Shown here: in pieces, positions 1-8,208 of the stretch | Position numbering within the stretch: position 1 is the stretch's first letter | Layout: each line of letters starts with the position of its first letter | Assembly (NCBI GenBank): GCA_963707835.1 | Contig: CAVPRI010000001.1 | Span: forward strand, 1,488,001 to 1,552,000 | DNA length: 64,000 nt | Direction of reading: 5' to 3' | Source of the DNA: Bog-473 sp963707835 | GTDB taxonomy: Bacteria; Actinomycetota; Acidimicrobiia; Acidimicrobiales; RAAP-2 | Notes under the pieces: generated by a model | Seen by the model: the letters and a program-made list of their open reading frames with translations, nothing else | Database searches by the model: none | Told to the model about the DNA's origin: nothing | Program-made: the position numbers and the translations under genes

Positions 1-221
1 TCGGTGGGCTCAACTACCAGATCGAGCATCACCTCTTCCCTTCTATGCCCAGACCGAATCTGGCCCGTGCACAGCAACTGGTCCGAAGGTTCTGTCTGGA
101 GAGCGACCTCCGGTACTGCGAGGTCGGCCCTCTGCGTTCCTACCGCCAGGCGTTGCAGGGGCTCCGGGTCGCGGCGTCGGGCGTCACGCCTGGGGCCGAC
201 TGCCTCGGACCCACCGCGTGA
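1..221 (+). CDS. Fatty-acid desaturase, C-terminal end (partial)
   Basis: The window opens inside a gene read in the frame starting at base 3; 72 residues remain before a TGA at 219-221. The visible start is GLNYQIEHHLFPSMPRPNL, the third histidine box (QIEHH) of membrane di-iron fatty-acid desaturases, followed by the usual short cytoplasmic tail. Such enzymes introduce double bonds into acyl-lipid or acyl-CoA chains at the membrane with electrons from a ferredoxin or cytochrome b5-like partner. The HHLFP form is typical of the front-end/linoleoyl-CoA desaturase-like branch. Which position is desaturated cannot be told from this fragment. The catalytic N-terminal two thirds lie upstream of the window. 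Confidence 0.85.
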   Translation, partial: GGLNYQIEHHLFPSMPRPNLARAQQLVRRFCLESDLRYCEVGPLRSYRQALQGLRVAASGVTPGADCLGPTA

Positions 222-250
222 TCGGCCGGGGCCCGACCTACGCTTGATCC

Positions 251-481
251 GTGGCCGTCGAGATGGAGCCAGAGGGCGTGTTCCTTCACCTCCTGGGCGA
301 CGATGGGACGTCGTCACTCTGGCACCTGTCCAGTTCTGAACGGGCATTCACCCTGTGTGGAATCGATGTGGGCTACGGCAATCCTCGCCTGCGGTGGGCG
401 GACACGCCGGCCGACCGCCGCTGTGAAGTGTGTCTCGGTCAGCTCGACCAAGGGTCGGACGAGGGTGATGCCAGGCGGTAG
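251..481 (+). CDS. Small hypothetical protein with Cys motif
   Basis: A 76-residue open frame starts at GTG 251, 29 bases after the desaturase stop. The protein has a TLCG segment near residue 35 and RRCEVCLGQL near residue 57, so a C-x(n)-CxxC arrangement that could bind a metal ion. Short actinobacterial proteins with a W-H-L...LCG...CxxC layout exist, but no function is assigned to them here. The overlapping frame starting at 303 has no such pattern. Reality of the gene is supported by the motif and position, not by a strong ribosome-binding site. Confidence 0.5.
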   Translation: MAVEMEPEGVFLHLLGDDGTSSLWHLSSSERAFTLCGIDVGYGNPRLRWADTPADRRCEVCLGQLDQGSDEGDARR

Positions 482-600
482 AGCCCGACTGCTTGTCTCC
501 CTGCCCCTGCCGGTTTACGCTGCACGAAGTGCAGGTCGCTGTGCGGCGCACTCCTGCGGCATCGTGAAGCGACCAACAGCCTGTCGAAGGGAGGCATGAC

Positions 601-789
601 ATGGGACGCAAGGTTGCCGACTGCCGGGATTTCCCGAGTGAGAGCGGCTGCACGTTGACCATCTCGGGTGAAGAAGACGAGGTTGTCGCCGCAGCTACCC
701 AGCACGCCGTCGCCGTTCACGGCCACGAGGACACCGACGAGGTGCGAAGCTGGCTGAGGCAGAACCTCAAGGACGAGGTTCCCGCATAG
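601..789 (+). CDS. DUF1059 family small protein
   Basis: This 62-residue protein begins MGRKVADCRDFPSESGC and continues with A..HAVAVHGHED, which matches the DUF1059 pattern: an N-terminal CR-x-P-x(4)-C segment and a conserved A-x-x-H-x(4)-HG segment. Family length is about 55-65 residues, so it appears complete. A strong ribosome-binding site (AAGGGAGG, 587-594) fixes the start at ATG 601. Members are small cytoplasmic proteins of unknown role. The conserved Cys and His residues suggest metal binding, which is inference. Confidence 0.85.
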   Translation: MGRKVADCRDFPSESGCTLTISGEEDEVVAAATQHAVAVHGHEDTDEVRSWLRQNLKDEVPA

Positions 790-817
790 TCGTCTCATAG
801 GCCCTCGGGAGTGGTAC

Positions 818-1024
818 TCATGGGCTGTCGAGGGCGAGAACAGTGAAGGGTCCAGATGACGATTCTCGGTGGTCGATCTGGTCTCGCGGTTCGATCCTGT
901 CCATTGGTTCACGCAACTCGATCTTGTCTGTGGGGTCGCTGAACTCGGTGCTCTCCATAGGGGGCGTGGGCTCTGCAGGGTCGGTCCTGTCCATCGGCTC
1001 GTTTCTGTCCGTTGCCAGCGTCAT
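818..1024 (-). CDS. DPMDR-repeat low-complexity acidic protein
   Basis: This small protein, 68 residues from the chosen start, is built from degenerate units such as EPMDRTDP, DPTDKIEL and EPMDRIEP, so alternating acidic residues, prolines and arginines recur every 8-12 residues. Proteins of this type occur widely in actinobacteria and have no known function. The start is placed at ATG 1024 because AGGAGAG lies seven bases upstream on this strand; an upstream ATG at 1051 would add nine residues. No membrane segment or signal peptide is visible and the protein is probably disordered. The opposite strand shows a Ser/Gly repeat that is only the mirror of this repeat. Confidence 0.6.
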   Translation of the reverse strand: MTLATDRNEPMDRTDPAEPTPPMESTEFSDPTDKIELREPMDRIEPRDQIDHRESSSGPFTVLALDSP

Positions 1025-1051
1025 GTCGGGACTCTCCTGGTTGTCCGTCAT

Positions 1052-1374
1052 GGCGTGGCGTTCAAAGCGGTCGGTCTCCGGTTCCTCGCCAGCTCGGGAT
1101 CAAATCACCGGGTTCCGGTGTTATACAAAGTGGGAGCTTCGAGAGGAGTTCGAGAGAGCAGGAAGAGGGTGAGTCCAGCCATTGACTCAGGGAGTGCGCC
1201 AAAGAGATGAGGGGCGCCGAGGTAGTCCGTTGGCCCTTGAAGTTGCGACTCTCGGCGTCCCGCGGGTGGCTTAGGTGGAGCAACCAAGTGGGCCGATAAA
1301 TACGGGTTGAAATGGGCGTCTGTTCCCTGGAGTGGGTTCAGGCGCCTTTCGCTGTCGGGCCCGAGTTCGCTCGT
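1052..1374. other. Intergenic region with short inverted repeat
   Basis: No convincing gene is visible in this 323-base gap. A small inverted repeat lies at 1106-1120 (CACCGG, three bases, CCGGTG), with TATAAC on the minus strand close by. It could belong to the promoter of the DPMDR-repeat gene, which reads away from it. Evidence for either role is weak. Confidence 0.3.
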
Positions 1375-2436
1375 TCATGGTGCTGAGACGGACTGTTCCA
1401 AGAAGGTCACCATGGTGTCGAACGCCTTCCGGCCATCGGCATGGTCGAGGGTGAACTGGTATTCGTGGGGAAGCCGAGGGCGGTGATCCGCGTTGTAGAA
1501 GAGCGTCACGACCGGAACGCCGAGATTGTGCAGCCTCTTGGCCATCGGGCGCGAGTGAGCATCCGTCAGTGGGTCGCCGTTGCCACCGCTCAAGAAGGTG
1601 GGTGGGAACCGGGAGGTGACGTGGTCGATCGTGGACATCTCCCGGATGGGTGGAGAATCGTTGGCCCTCTTGCCTGTGTAGGCCCACACCATCGTCTTGA
1701 TGCCCCAGCGAAGGAGGGGGCTCGGTGCGGTCCGTCCACGGTCGATGAGGATCCGCATGTCGTAGAAGCCGCAGTGGAGAATGAGTCCCCTGATCTGCTC
1801 GACGCTGAGTGCCGGCCGCACCCCGATCGACTCCGCATAGGCAGGATTGCTCATGAGACAGGCAATCTGACTCGTGATTTGAGCCCCGGCTGAATCTCCG
1901 GCGAGCACGAGCCCCGCCGGGTCGATGTGGAACCGCTGGGGCTCTTGGATCAGATAGCCAAGGGCGTCATTCAGCTGATGCACGGGCTTGGGGTACCTCG
2001 AACCTGGGGCCAGGGAATAGTTCACCGCAACAACGGTGTATCCACGCGAGGCCAGGAGGGCGAAGTATCCGGTGGTGTTCGATTTGTCGCCCGAAAGCCA
2101 GGCACCTCCGTGCGTCCACACGATGCTGGGAAGGGTCGCGTCGGAGGCAGTCGACGTCGGAAAGTAGACGTCGAAGGTGGCGTCGGGGTCGTCGGTGCGG
2201 AACGGCTGATCCCTGATCACGGTGACACCTCCAGGCCGGTGCGCCTGGAGGTCATGCCCCACGCGTCGCGCGTTGAGGTTGAAGAGCCCACGCATGGCCA
2301 GGGCACCGGGCAGCAGTGTCGAGACAAGGGCGGCGCCGCCGCTGACGAGTCCAACGATCAGGGCCGGCCAGGCCAGCTTGCGAATCCCACGATCTCGACC
2401 GGCTGCGGTCGAAGCGGGGGGAGCCTGAGAGGACAT
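1375..2436 (-). CDS. Alpha/beta-hydrolase (HSL-type esterase/lipase)
   Basis: This 353-residue protein has the carboxylesterase/HSL fold markers: HGGAW near residue 130 (oxyanion hole), the nucleophile elbow GDSAG near residue 200, an Asp in the GDPLTDAH segment and a downstream His in the NADH.PRLPHEYQF stretch. Residues 20-55 form one or two hydrophobic helices (LAWPALIVGLVSGGAALVST), so it is probably anchored to the membrane. It would hydrolyse esters of short or medium acyl chains. It is divergently oriented from the flavin monooxygenase at 2629, with a perfect palindrome between them at 2509-2523. Esterase/lipase is secure; the substrate is unknown. Confidence 0.85.
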   Translation of the reverse strand: MSSQAPPASTAAGRDRGIRKLAWPALIVGLVSGGAALVSTLLPGALAMRGLFNLNARRVGHDLQAHRPGGVTVIRDQPFRTDDPDATFDVYFPTSTASDATLPSIVWTHGGAWLSGDKSNTTGYFALLASRGYTVVAVNYSLAPGSRYPKPVHQLNDALGYLIQEPQRFHIDPAGLVLAGDSAGAQITSQIACLMSNPAYAESIGVRPALSVEQIRGLILHCGFYDMRILIDRGRTAPSPLLRWGIKTMVWAYTGKRANDSPPIREMSTIDHVTSRFPPTFLSGGNGDPLTDAHSRPMAKRLHNLGVPVVTLFYNADHRPRLPHEYQFTLDHADGRKAFDTMVTFLEQSVSAP

Positions 2437-2508
2437 CGATCGACCATAGCGCTGAGCTGGTCGCGGGGAAGAGATCGGGACGGGACCGCAACGGCGACGG
2501 AATGTACC

Positions 2509-2523
2509 GAGTCAGATTGACTC
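2509..2523. promoter_or_regulatory. 15-nt palindrome in a divergent promoter region
   Basis: GAGTCA-GAT-TGACTC is a perfect 6-3-6 inverted repeat. It sits between the esterase gene (start 2436, minus) and the monooxygenase gene (start 2629, plus), where a dimeric repressor could control both. The binding protein is not identifiable. Confidence 0.4.
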
Positions 2524-2628
2524 ACCTGCCACCTTCAATTTAGCGAGAGTGTGGCCCTTGCGGCAAGGGTCGGGTCGGTGTGCAGAATCTGCGGCCGAGC
2601 TGGATGCTGGGGAAACGAGGGGTGGTCT

Positions 2629-4107
2629 ATGACGAGTCATGCGGTGGTCATCGCCGGTGGCGGTCCCACAGGGATGATGCTGGCAGCCGAGTTGGCGTTG
2701 GCGGAGGTCGACGTCGCAGTCGTGGAGCGTCGGCCCGATCACGTGCTCGTCGGCTCGCGGGCCGGCGGTTTCCATTCGCGCACCATCGAGGTGCTCGATC
2801 AGCGTGGCGTCGCTGATCGATTCCTCGCCGAGGGCCAGGTGGTACAGGCCGCCATGTTCGGCACGACCGTGCTGGACATGAGCGACTTCCCGACGCGGCA
2901 TCCGTATTCACTCGGGATATGGCAGAACCAGATCGAGCGGATCATGGCGAGCTGGATCACCGAGCTGCCGGTCCGGCTCTCCTACGGCGGCGAGGTGACG
3001 GGCTTGGCGCAGGACGATGCCGGCGTCGACGTCGAGCTATCGGACGGCCGATTGCTGCGGGCACGATATCTCGTCGGGTGCGACGGCGGGCGCAGCATCA
3101 TCCGCAGGACAGCAGGCATCGAGTTCCCAGGTTGGGATCCGACGAAGAGCAACCTGATCGCCGAGGTCGAGGTGACCGAGGAACCGCCACAGGGCATTCG
3201 CACGGACGCCATCGGTGTGCATGGCCTCCACCGGATGGAGGATGGACGGACGGTGCGCGTCGTGGTGACCGAGCAACAGCTCGGGCCGACCAGCGAGCCC
3301 ACCCTGGCCGACCTGAGCCAGGCACTCATCGCCGTGTACGGCACCGACTTCGGGATCCACAGCCCCGCGTGGATCTCGAGGTTCACCGACATGACGCGCC
3401 AGGCCGCGAGCTACCGGGCCGGACGGGTGCTCCTCGCCGGCGACGCCGCACACGTTCACTATCCCGCGGGTGGGCAGGGTCTCAGCCTCGGCGTGCAGGA
3501 TGCGGTGAATCTGGGATGGAAACTTGCTCAGGTGGTGAATGGAACCTCCCCGGACAGCCTCTTGGACACGTACCAGGACGAGCGGCATCCGGTCGCGGCC
3601 CGTGCCCTTCGGTTCACGATGGCCTCGGGTCTGCTCCAGCGGGGAGACGAGCGCACCAAGGCGCTGGTTGAGGTCGTGTCCGAGCTGGCAGGCATGGACG
3701 AGCCTCGGAAACAGCTGGCCGGGATCATCTCGGGGTTGGACATCCGTTACCAGTGCGGCGAGGGCCATCCCCAGCTCGGCCGCCGCATGCCCGATCTGGA
3801 CCTCGAGACCGCTGCCGGCCCGCGGCGGGTCTTCACCCTGCTGCATGGCGCAAAGCCGGTTCTGCTCAACCTCGGTGATCCCGATGGTATCGACGTCGCC
3901 GCATGGGCTGACCGGGTGCAGAGGGTCGATGCGGCGTATGGCGGACCCTGGGAGCTTCCGCTGCTGGGCGCGGTCGCGCCGCCCTCCGCCGTGTTGATTC
4001 GGCCCGACGGATATGTCGCCTGGGTGGGGGAGGGCACGGATGTGGGACTGCCTGACGCCCTGACGACGTGGTTTGGAGCTCCTCAAGTCCGGACGAGCTG
4101 CTGGTGA
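2629..4107 (+). CDS. FAD-dependent aromatic monooxygenase (PheA/TfdB type)
   Basis: This 492-residue class A flavin monooxygenase uses NAD(P)H and O2 to hydroxylate an aromatic or polyketide-like substrate. Visible motifs are the N-terminal dinucleotide fold VVIAGGGPTGMMLAAEL, a VGCDGGRS segment near residue 150, and the second FAD motif GDAAHVHYPAGGQGL near residue 272. The last 110 residues resemble the thioredoxin-like C-terminal domain of the phenol hydroxylase/pentachlorophenol and rifampicin monooxygenase group. ATG 2629 is preferred over an upstream ATG at 2551 because GAGGGG precedes it and the FAD fold begins there. Family is secure; the substrate is unknown. Confidence 0.88.
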   Translation: MTSHAVVIAGGGPTGMMLAAELALAEVDVAVVERRPDHVLVGSRAGGFHSRTIEVLDQRGVADRFLAEGQVVQAAMFGTTVLDMSDFPTRHPYSLGIWQNQIERIMASWITELPVRLSYGGEVTGLAQDDAGVDVELSDGRLLRARYLVGCDGGRSIIRRTAGIEFPGWDPTKSNLIAEVEVTEEPPQGIRTDAIGVHGLHRMEDGRTVRVVVTEQQLGPTSEPTLADLSQALIAVYGTDFGIHSPAWISRFTDMTRQAASYRAGRVLLAGDAAHVHYPAGGQGLSLGVQDAVNLGWKLAQVVNGTSPDSLLDTYQDERHPVAARALRFTMASGLLQRGDERTKALVEVVSELAGMDEPRKQLAGIISGLDIRYQCGEGHPQLGRRMPDLDLETAAGPRRVFTLLHGAKPVLLNLGDPDGIDVAAWADRVQRVDAAYGGPWELPLLGAVAPPSAVLIRPDGYVAWVGEGTDVGLPDALTTWFGAPQVRTSCW

Positions 4108-4130
4108 GCGTGCACTTGGGCGTCAACCGT

Positions 4131-4620
4131 TCACTGACTTGACCCCCAGGCCTGGGCGACCGGGGCTGGCTGCTCCAGCTGCGAGGTCACCTCGAGATTC
4201 AACTTCGCAGTGGTGTTGATCGAAATGCTTGTTGTCGGTGAGGGCGACGAAATTGTTCGAGACCACGTTGCCATCGCTCGAGAACAGCTCCACCACCTGG
4301 ACCTCGCCGTTCTTCAGTGCCGCCACGCTGAGCGGACCAGCCTCGTCGAGAGACTCGAACCTGGCGAAGGTGAGGCCGTAGGCCTTCTTCAGCCTCGGCT
4401 CGCAGCCAGCGAAGGTCGGGCATTCGGGCGGTCCGCCCAAGGTGAGCTTCGAGGCATAGGGCTTGAGGCTCGAAATGGTCGTCAGGTGGTCTTGGTGGCC
4501 GTGGCCTCGGTCACGGCGAACCCGTTCGTGTCCAGGGCCTTGGAAGCCGTCGGAGGATGAGCGCTGTCAGTGCGGACAGCGTTGATCGGCTTTGGAGCGG
4601 GTGCGCTCGCGGTTGCCGGA
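4131..4620 (-). pseudogene. Decayed osmoprotectant ABC transporter binding protein (OpuAC/ProX-like)
   Basis: Several minus-strand frames join into pieces of a glycine-betaine/choline-type substrate-binding protein. One piece reads DTNGFAVTEATA; after a frame change near 4495 come HLTTISSLKPYASKLTLGG and PPECPTFAGCEPRLKKAYGL, then ALKNGEVQVVELFSSDGNV. After another frame change near 4180 comes a tail INTTAKLNLEVTSQLEQ ending at TGA 4131-4133. These match the order of the family, but residues expected between the pieces are missing, so there are internal deletions as well as frameshifts. No permease or ATPase genes accompany it. Non-functional remnant is the best reading; the exact 5' limit is uncertain because it runs into the amidohydrolase tail. 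Confidence 0.7.
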
Positions 4621-4640
4621 GAGGACCGGACCGGTAGATG

Positions 4641-5952
4641 TCAGTTGAAATATGGCGAAGTCCGGAACGCGAGGCCCCAATGATCTGGGCGCCCCTCAAT
4701 CGGGTGCGACAGCTCTTCGAGCGTGGGTGCATTGATCCGCCTGGCCACGTCCCGGAGCTTGGTGTCGTCGAGCCCGTACACCCCAATGGCGTTCTCGCCG
4801 AGCATGCCGCGCACCGATGCCCCGGGAAGCCCGCGATACGTATTGCGCATCGCCAGGTGGGTCATCGGTGTCTCGCCTGCCTCTTCGGGATAGCGGTAGG
4901 TGCCCTCAGGATGGGGATAATCGGAGCCCCAGAGCATGTTGCCGGCGTAGCCCAGAAGGATGGCCGTTTCCGCCTCGTGGCGCGACTGAAAGCTCGCACC
5001 GACGAAGTAGTGCTCGCGGCAGTACTCGCTGGGTGGCTTCGGCACGAGGTCGCCGATCTGGTGGCGGAACGCGGTCCACCTCGAATCGAGCTCGTCGAGT
5101 ACCTGTGCGTACCACGCTCCCGCCTGTTCGGTTTGGATCAACTTCAGTTTGGGATGGCGTTCGAAGATCCCTCCGAAGACGAAGCGGACGACGGGGGAGA
5201 TTCTGCTTAGAGCGTTGCTCTCTGCAGAGTAGATGTGGAGCGCCATCGGGCCGGTAGTCGTCGGGGTCGACGCCCCCCCGCCGCCATGGTTGGCCAAGGG
5301 CATCTCGAGGTCCTCGCATACCGACCAGAACCTGTCCCAGGCCTCGTCCTCATAGGGCGTGATTTCTGCCCGCACCTGCGGAAAGTTGACGCCCCGGAGG
5401 CCGACACTCTTGGCCCACTCGAGTTCTGCAATCGAAGCTTCGATGTCCCACATGGGCAGTTGAGCCAATCCGACGTGACGCTCAGGCTCTTGTGAGCAGA
5501 AGTCGGCCAGCCACAGGTTGTACATGTGTTGGCCTATCGCGGCGAGCTCTGGTTGCTCGATCGGACGCCCGATGCTCGTCGCCATGAACGGAATGGGCTC
5601 GAAAGGCGCGCTCCCGTGGAAGATGACTTCGGCGGCGACTCCGTCCTCGTTCAGGTCTCGCAGACGTTCGTCCATATTCCAGGCACCGTTGGTCTGCAGG
5701 TTCCAGGTATGGATCTTCTGAATCTCGTCGTCGCCGTCGTCACCTTCGAACACGAAGCGCTTCTGGGAGATCTGGCGGATCTCCCGCGTCCGCGTCGAGC
5801 CATGCGTCGAACTCCGCAACCGTGTCCTTCGGGCAGTACTGACGGAGGGCATCGAGGGAGGGGGAGACGTGACAATCCGATGAGACAACGACGAGTGGTT
5901 GGTCGGGACGTGTGGCGTCTGGGTTCCCAGGGTCCTTCAGCGTGTCGGTCAT
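4641..5952 (-). pseudogene. Amidohydrolase 2 family (ACMSD-like), one frameshift
   Basis: Two minus-strand frames together encode a complete metal-dependent amidohydrolase of about 437 residues. The first 55 residues (ATG 5952) contain the metal-binding start VVVSSDCHVSP and FDAWLDADA. After a shift near 5785 the frame continues REIRQISQKRFVF and carries HGGGG (metal His), LIQTEQAGAWY and GSDYPHPEG (metal Asp). The family includes decarboxylases and hydrolases acting on carboxylated aromatic or lactone-like compounds. The shift is +1 at a CG-rich run, and restoring one CG unit mends the protein as D-A-R-E-I. GGGGGAGGA precedes the start. Whether the break is real is unclear. Confidence 0.8.
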
Positions 5953-6286
5953 GGAGGTCCTCCCCCTTGCTCCGGATCTCTATAAGATAAGATCATCTAA
6001 AAGAAGCTCCAAACATCCAGGTCAGAAGAAGGGATAGACGAGAAGTGTGGCGAGCCGAGGCGAAGAGCGGCGGGCCAGCGTCTGTCACCTGAATGCAGGG
6101 GTCTCGAACGCAGCGCTGGTGGCGGAAGAGCTTCGCTGGTGCGGCGGCTGTGCGACTGAACGAGCGGCGGCATGAGCCGGACCCATCTTGAAAGCGGGAA
6201 CGGCCGGGGGCTGATGTCGTCCGTGTGGTGTGAGAGCTGCAGCAAACTGCCTCAACTAGCTTGATGGACAATAGAGAACGGGGGTT
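5953..6286. other. 334-bp divergent intergenic region
   Basis: The gap separates the amidohydrolase (minus) from an SDR gene (plus). It holds an unusually AT-rich stretch at about 5978-6004 (ATAAGATAAGATCATCT), which would suit a promoter or operator for the amidohydrolase. Nothing else recognisable was seen. Confidence 0.3.
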
Positions 6287-7202
6287 ATGAAAATGGACGA
6301 GCTGCGATTCGACGGTCGGTCCGTCATCGTCACAGGGGGAGGCCGAGGCTTCGGCCGCTGCCACGCACTCCTCTTGGCTTCCCGCGGGGCGCGGCGTCGT
6401 GGTCGCCGACTACGGCGTGAACCTGGACGGGACGGGTTCGTCGTCCGAGCCAGCCGAGCAGGTCGCCAGCGAGATCAAAGCTGCAGGTGGCGAGGCCGTG
6501 CCCTGTTTTGCATCGGTGGCGGACGAAGAGGGGGCGGCCGAGATCGTTCAGACCGCTCTCGAGGCGTTCGGAGGGCTTGACATCCTGATCAACAACGCGG
6601 GCGTGGCCGATCCCGATTGGTTCGAGGACACCGATCTGGAGCGGTTTCGGCGCATGAATTACCACCAGTACTTCGGAACCGTCTATATGTGCATGGCAGC
6701 GTGGCCCCACCTCAAAGCGGCCCGCAACGGCTGCGTCGTCAACACCGCGTCCGAGGCCGTGACGGGCTTCGTGCCGAAGTGCGCCAGCTACAGCGGTGCC
6801 AAGGGTGGCGTGTTCTCGTTCACCCGTGCTCTCGCCCTCGATGGCCGGCGATTCGGACTCAGGGTGAACGCCGTCGCTCCCCGAGGGAACACCCGTATGA
6901 ACGCTCCCGAAGTCATGGCCTACTTCTACGACGTACCGCCCGAGACTTTCGAGGGCGCGCTGGATGACATGAAGAACGAATACGTGTCACCCGCCGTCGC
7001 GTACCTGGCCCACGAGTCCTGTCCGCTCAACGGAGAGACCCTCATCAGTGGGAACCTCGGCGTGATGCGCCTGGCCATGATTCAGACCAAGGGTTTCTAT
7101 ACGACGGGGGACATCACCCCCGAAGACGTAGCCGCGAATCTCGACTCGATAATGGATACGAGCGATGCCGTGATTCGGGACCTCGAGAACCCCCCTCTGT
7201 AG
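6287..7202 (+). pseudogene. Short-chain dehydrogenase/reductase, one frameshift
   Basis: The N-terminal frame gives VIVTGGGRGFGRCHALLLAS, the NAD(P)-binding glycine motif. After a +1 shift near 6391 the protein continues VVVADYGVNLDGTGSS, LINNAG near residue 100, NTASEA, and the catalytic YSGAK. The D-x-G-V-N-L-D-G-x-G-S segment is typical of SDRs in the multifunctional beta-oxidation protein/17-beta-HSD4 group, which oxidise 3-hydroxyacyl-CoA-like or hydroxy-steroid substrates. Restoring one CG in the run GGGGCGCGGC gives G-A-R-G-V-V and a full protein of about 305 residues. The GntR regulator follows 91 bases downstream. Family is sure; substrate and status are not. Confidence 0.8.
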
Positions 7203-7293
7203 GTCTATCGGGGGAGAACTTGTGCGAGCGTCGCGGACGCACGGTGCCCGTCCAGGTCACCTCTTTGGCTGCCAGACCACGTAGTCTCCCTCC

Positions 7294-8100
7294 ATGACCC
7301 TGCCAAACGCGGCGCGACTGCCTGTGGATCGTGTGCGCCGCCAAAGGTTGGCTGACGTGGTGGCGGACCAGCTCCGCGAACTCATCCTTCGCGGCGACCT
7401 GGGCGACGGTGAACGGTTACCCCCTCTGGACAGGCTCCTGGCACAGTTCGGGGTCAGTGCGCCGACGATGCGAGAGGCGCTGCGGATTCTCGAGGCTGAA
7501 GGATTACTGACGGTCCAGCGGGGCGGGATTGGCGGAGCGATTGTGCGGTCCCCGACGGCCAACGCTGCTGCCTACACGCTCGCTCTCGTCTTGCGCGGCC
7601 AGGGAGTCGTCAAGGGTGACGTGTCCGAGGCGATCACGGTGCTCGAGCCGCTCTGCACCATGCTGTGCGCCCGCAGCGCGGACCGTGTCACTTCTATCGT
7701 GCCTGCCTTGCAACGGATCAACGGGCAAGCTCGGGAGCTTCTCGACGGCGATGGAGTTGGCTTCAATGCAAAGATGCTCGAGTTCCATCATGCGGTGGTC
7801 GGACTGTCGGGAAACAGAACCCTTCCGCTTCTGAACCAAGCCCTCGAAGGCATACTTCTTGCCGACGTTCGGACTTGGGTGGCGGAAAAGGATGCGCATG
7901 GCGAATATCCGAGCGCGGAGCATCGCCTGAAGGGTCTCGAGGCACATGACCGGATCATTGAGCTCATCGCTGCGGGCGACGGCTGGGCAGCCGCCGAAGC
8001 CATGGGAGAACATATAGAGCGCGCAATCTCGGAGGCTGTGATCGACGCCACGCAGAGCGTCGATCCAAGGGACGTGCGTTCCGGCGGTCGAGCGAACTGA
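7294..8100 (+). CDS. GntR/FadR-family transcriptional regulator
   Basis: This 268-residue regulator has an N-terminal winged helix-turn-helix (VVADQLRELILRGDLGDGER, then FGVSAPTMREALRILEAEGL) and a C-terminal all-helical FCD ligand domain. FHHAVVGLSGN near residue 165, AEHRLKGLEAHDRI and the final EHIERAI carry the His residues that often bind a metal ion and a carboxylic acid ligand in FCD proteins. Such regulators commonly repress neighbouring catabolic genes and release DNA when an organic acid binds. The likely target is the adjacent SDR/amidohydrolase pair, which is inference from position. Confidence 0.88.
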   Translation: MTLPNAARLPVDRVRRQRLADVVADQLRELILRGDLGDGERLPPLDRLLAQFGVSAPTMREALRILEAEGLLTVQRGGIGGAIVRSPTANAAAYTLALVLRGQGVVKGDVSEAITVLEPLCTMLCARSADRVTSIVPALQRINGQARELLDGDGVGFNAKMLEFHHAVVGLSGNRTLPLLNQALEGILLADVRTWVAEKDAHGEYPSAEHRLKGLEAHDRIIELIAAGDGWAAAEAMGEHIERAISEAVIDATQSVDPRDVRSGGRAN

Positions 8101-8108
8101 CAGAAGGA

Positions 8109-8191
8109 GCGCCCGGCGAGGGAGATCGGGAAAGGTCAGCTCTGTCGTGACACTCGCCGGGCGCCCCTGGCGGGGCGGCCCGGCGAGTGTC
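8109..8191. terminator. Strong hairpin between convergent genes
   Basis: GACACTCGCCGGGC (8149-8162) and GCCCGGCGAGTGTC (8178-8191) are exact complements, and the loop continues with GCCCC/GGGGC, giving a stem of about 19 bp with one bulge. It lies between the convergent GntR gene and the binding-protein gene and can end both transcripts. A third arm, GCGCCCGGCGAG (8109-8120), could pair with 8153-8164 instead, so two alternative structures exist. No long U tract follows on either strand. Confidence 0.65.
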
Positions 8192-8208
8192 CTGTGGCGT
8201 TCGACGGA

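Noticed and set aside
843..1172. Plus-strand Ser/Gly/Ile repeat frame
   Set aside because: It is the antisense reading of the DPMDR-repeat gene, which has the better ribosome-binding site and a known kind of composition.
4210..4560. Plus-strand 116-codon frame
   Set aside because: It mirrors the decayed osmoprotectant-binding-protein gene, whose family motifs are on the minus strand.
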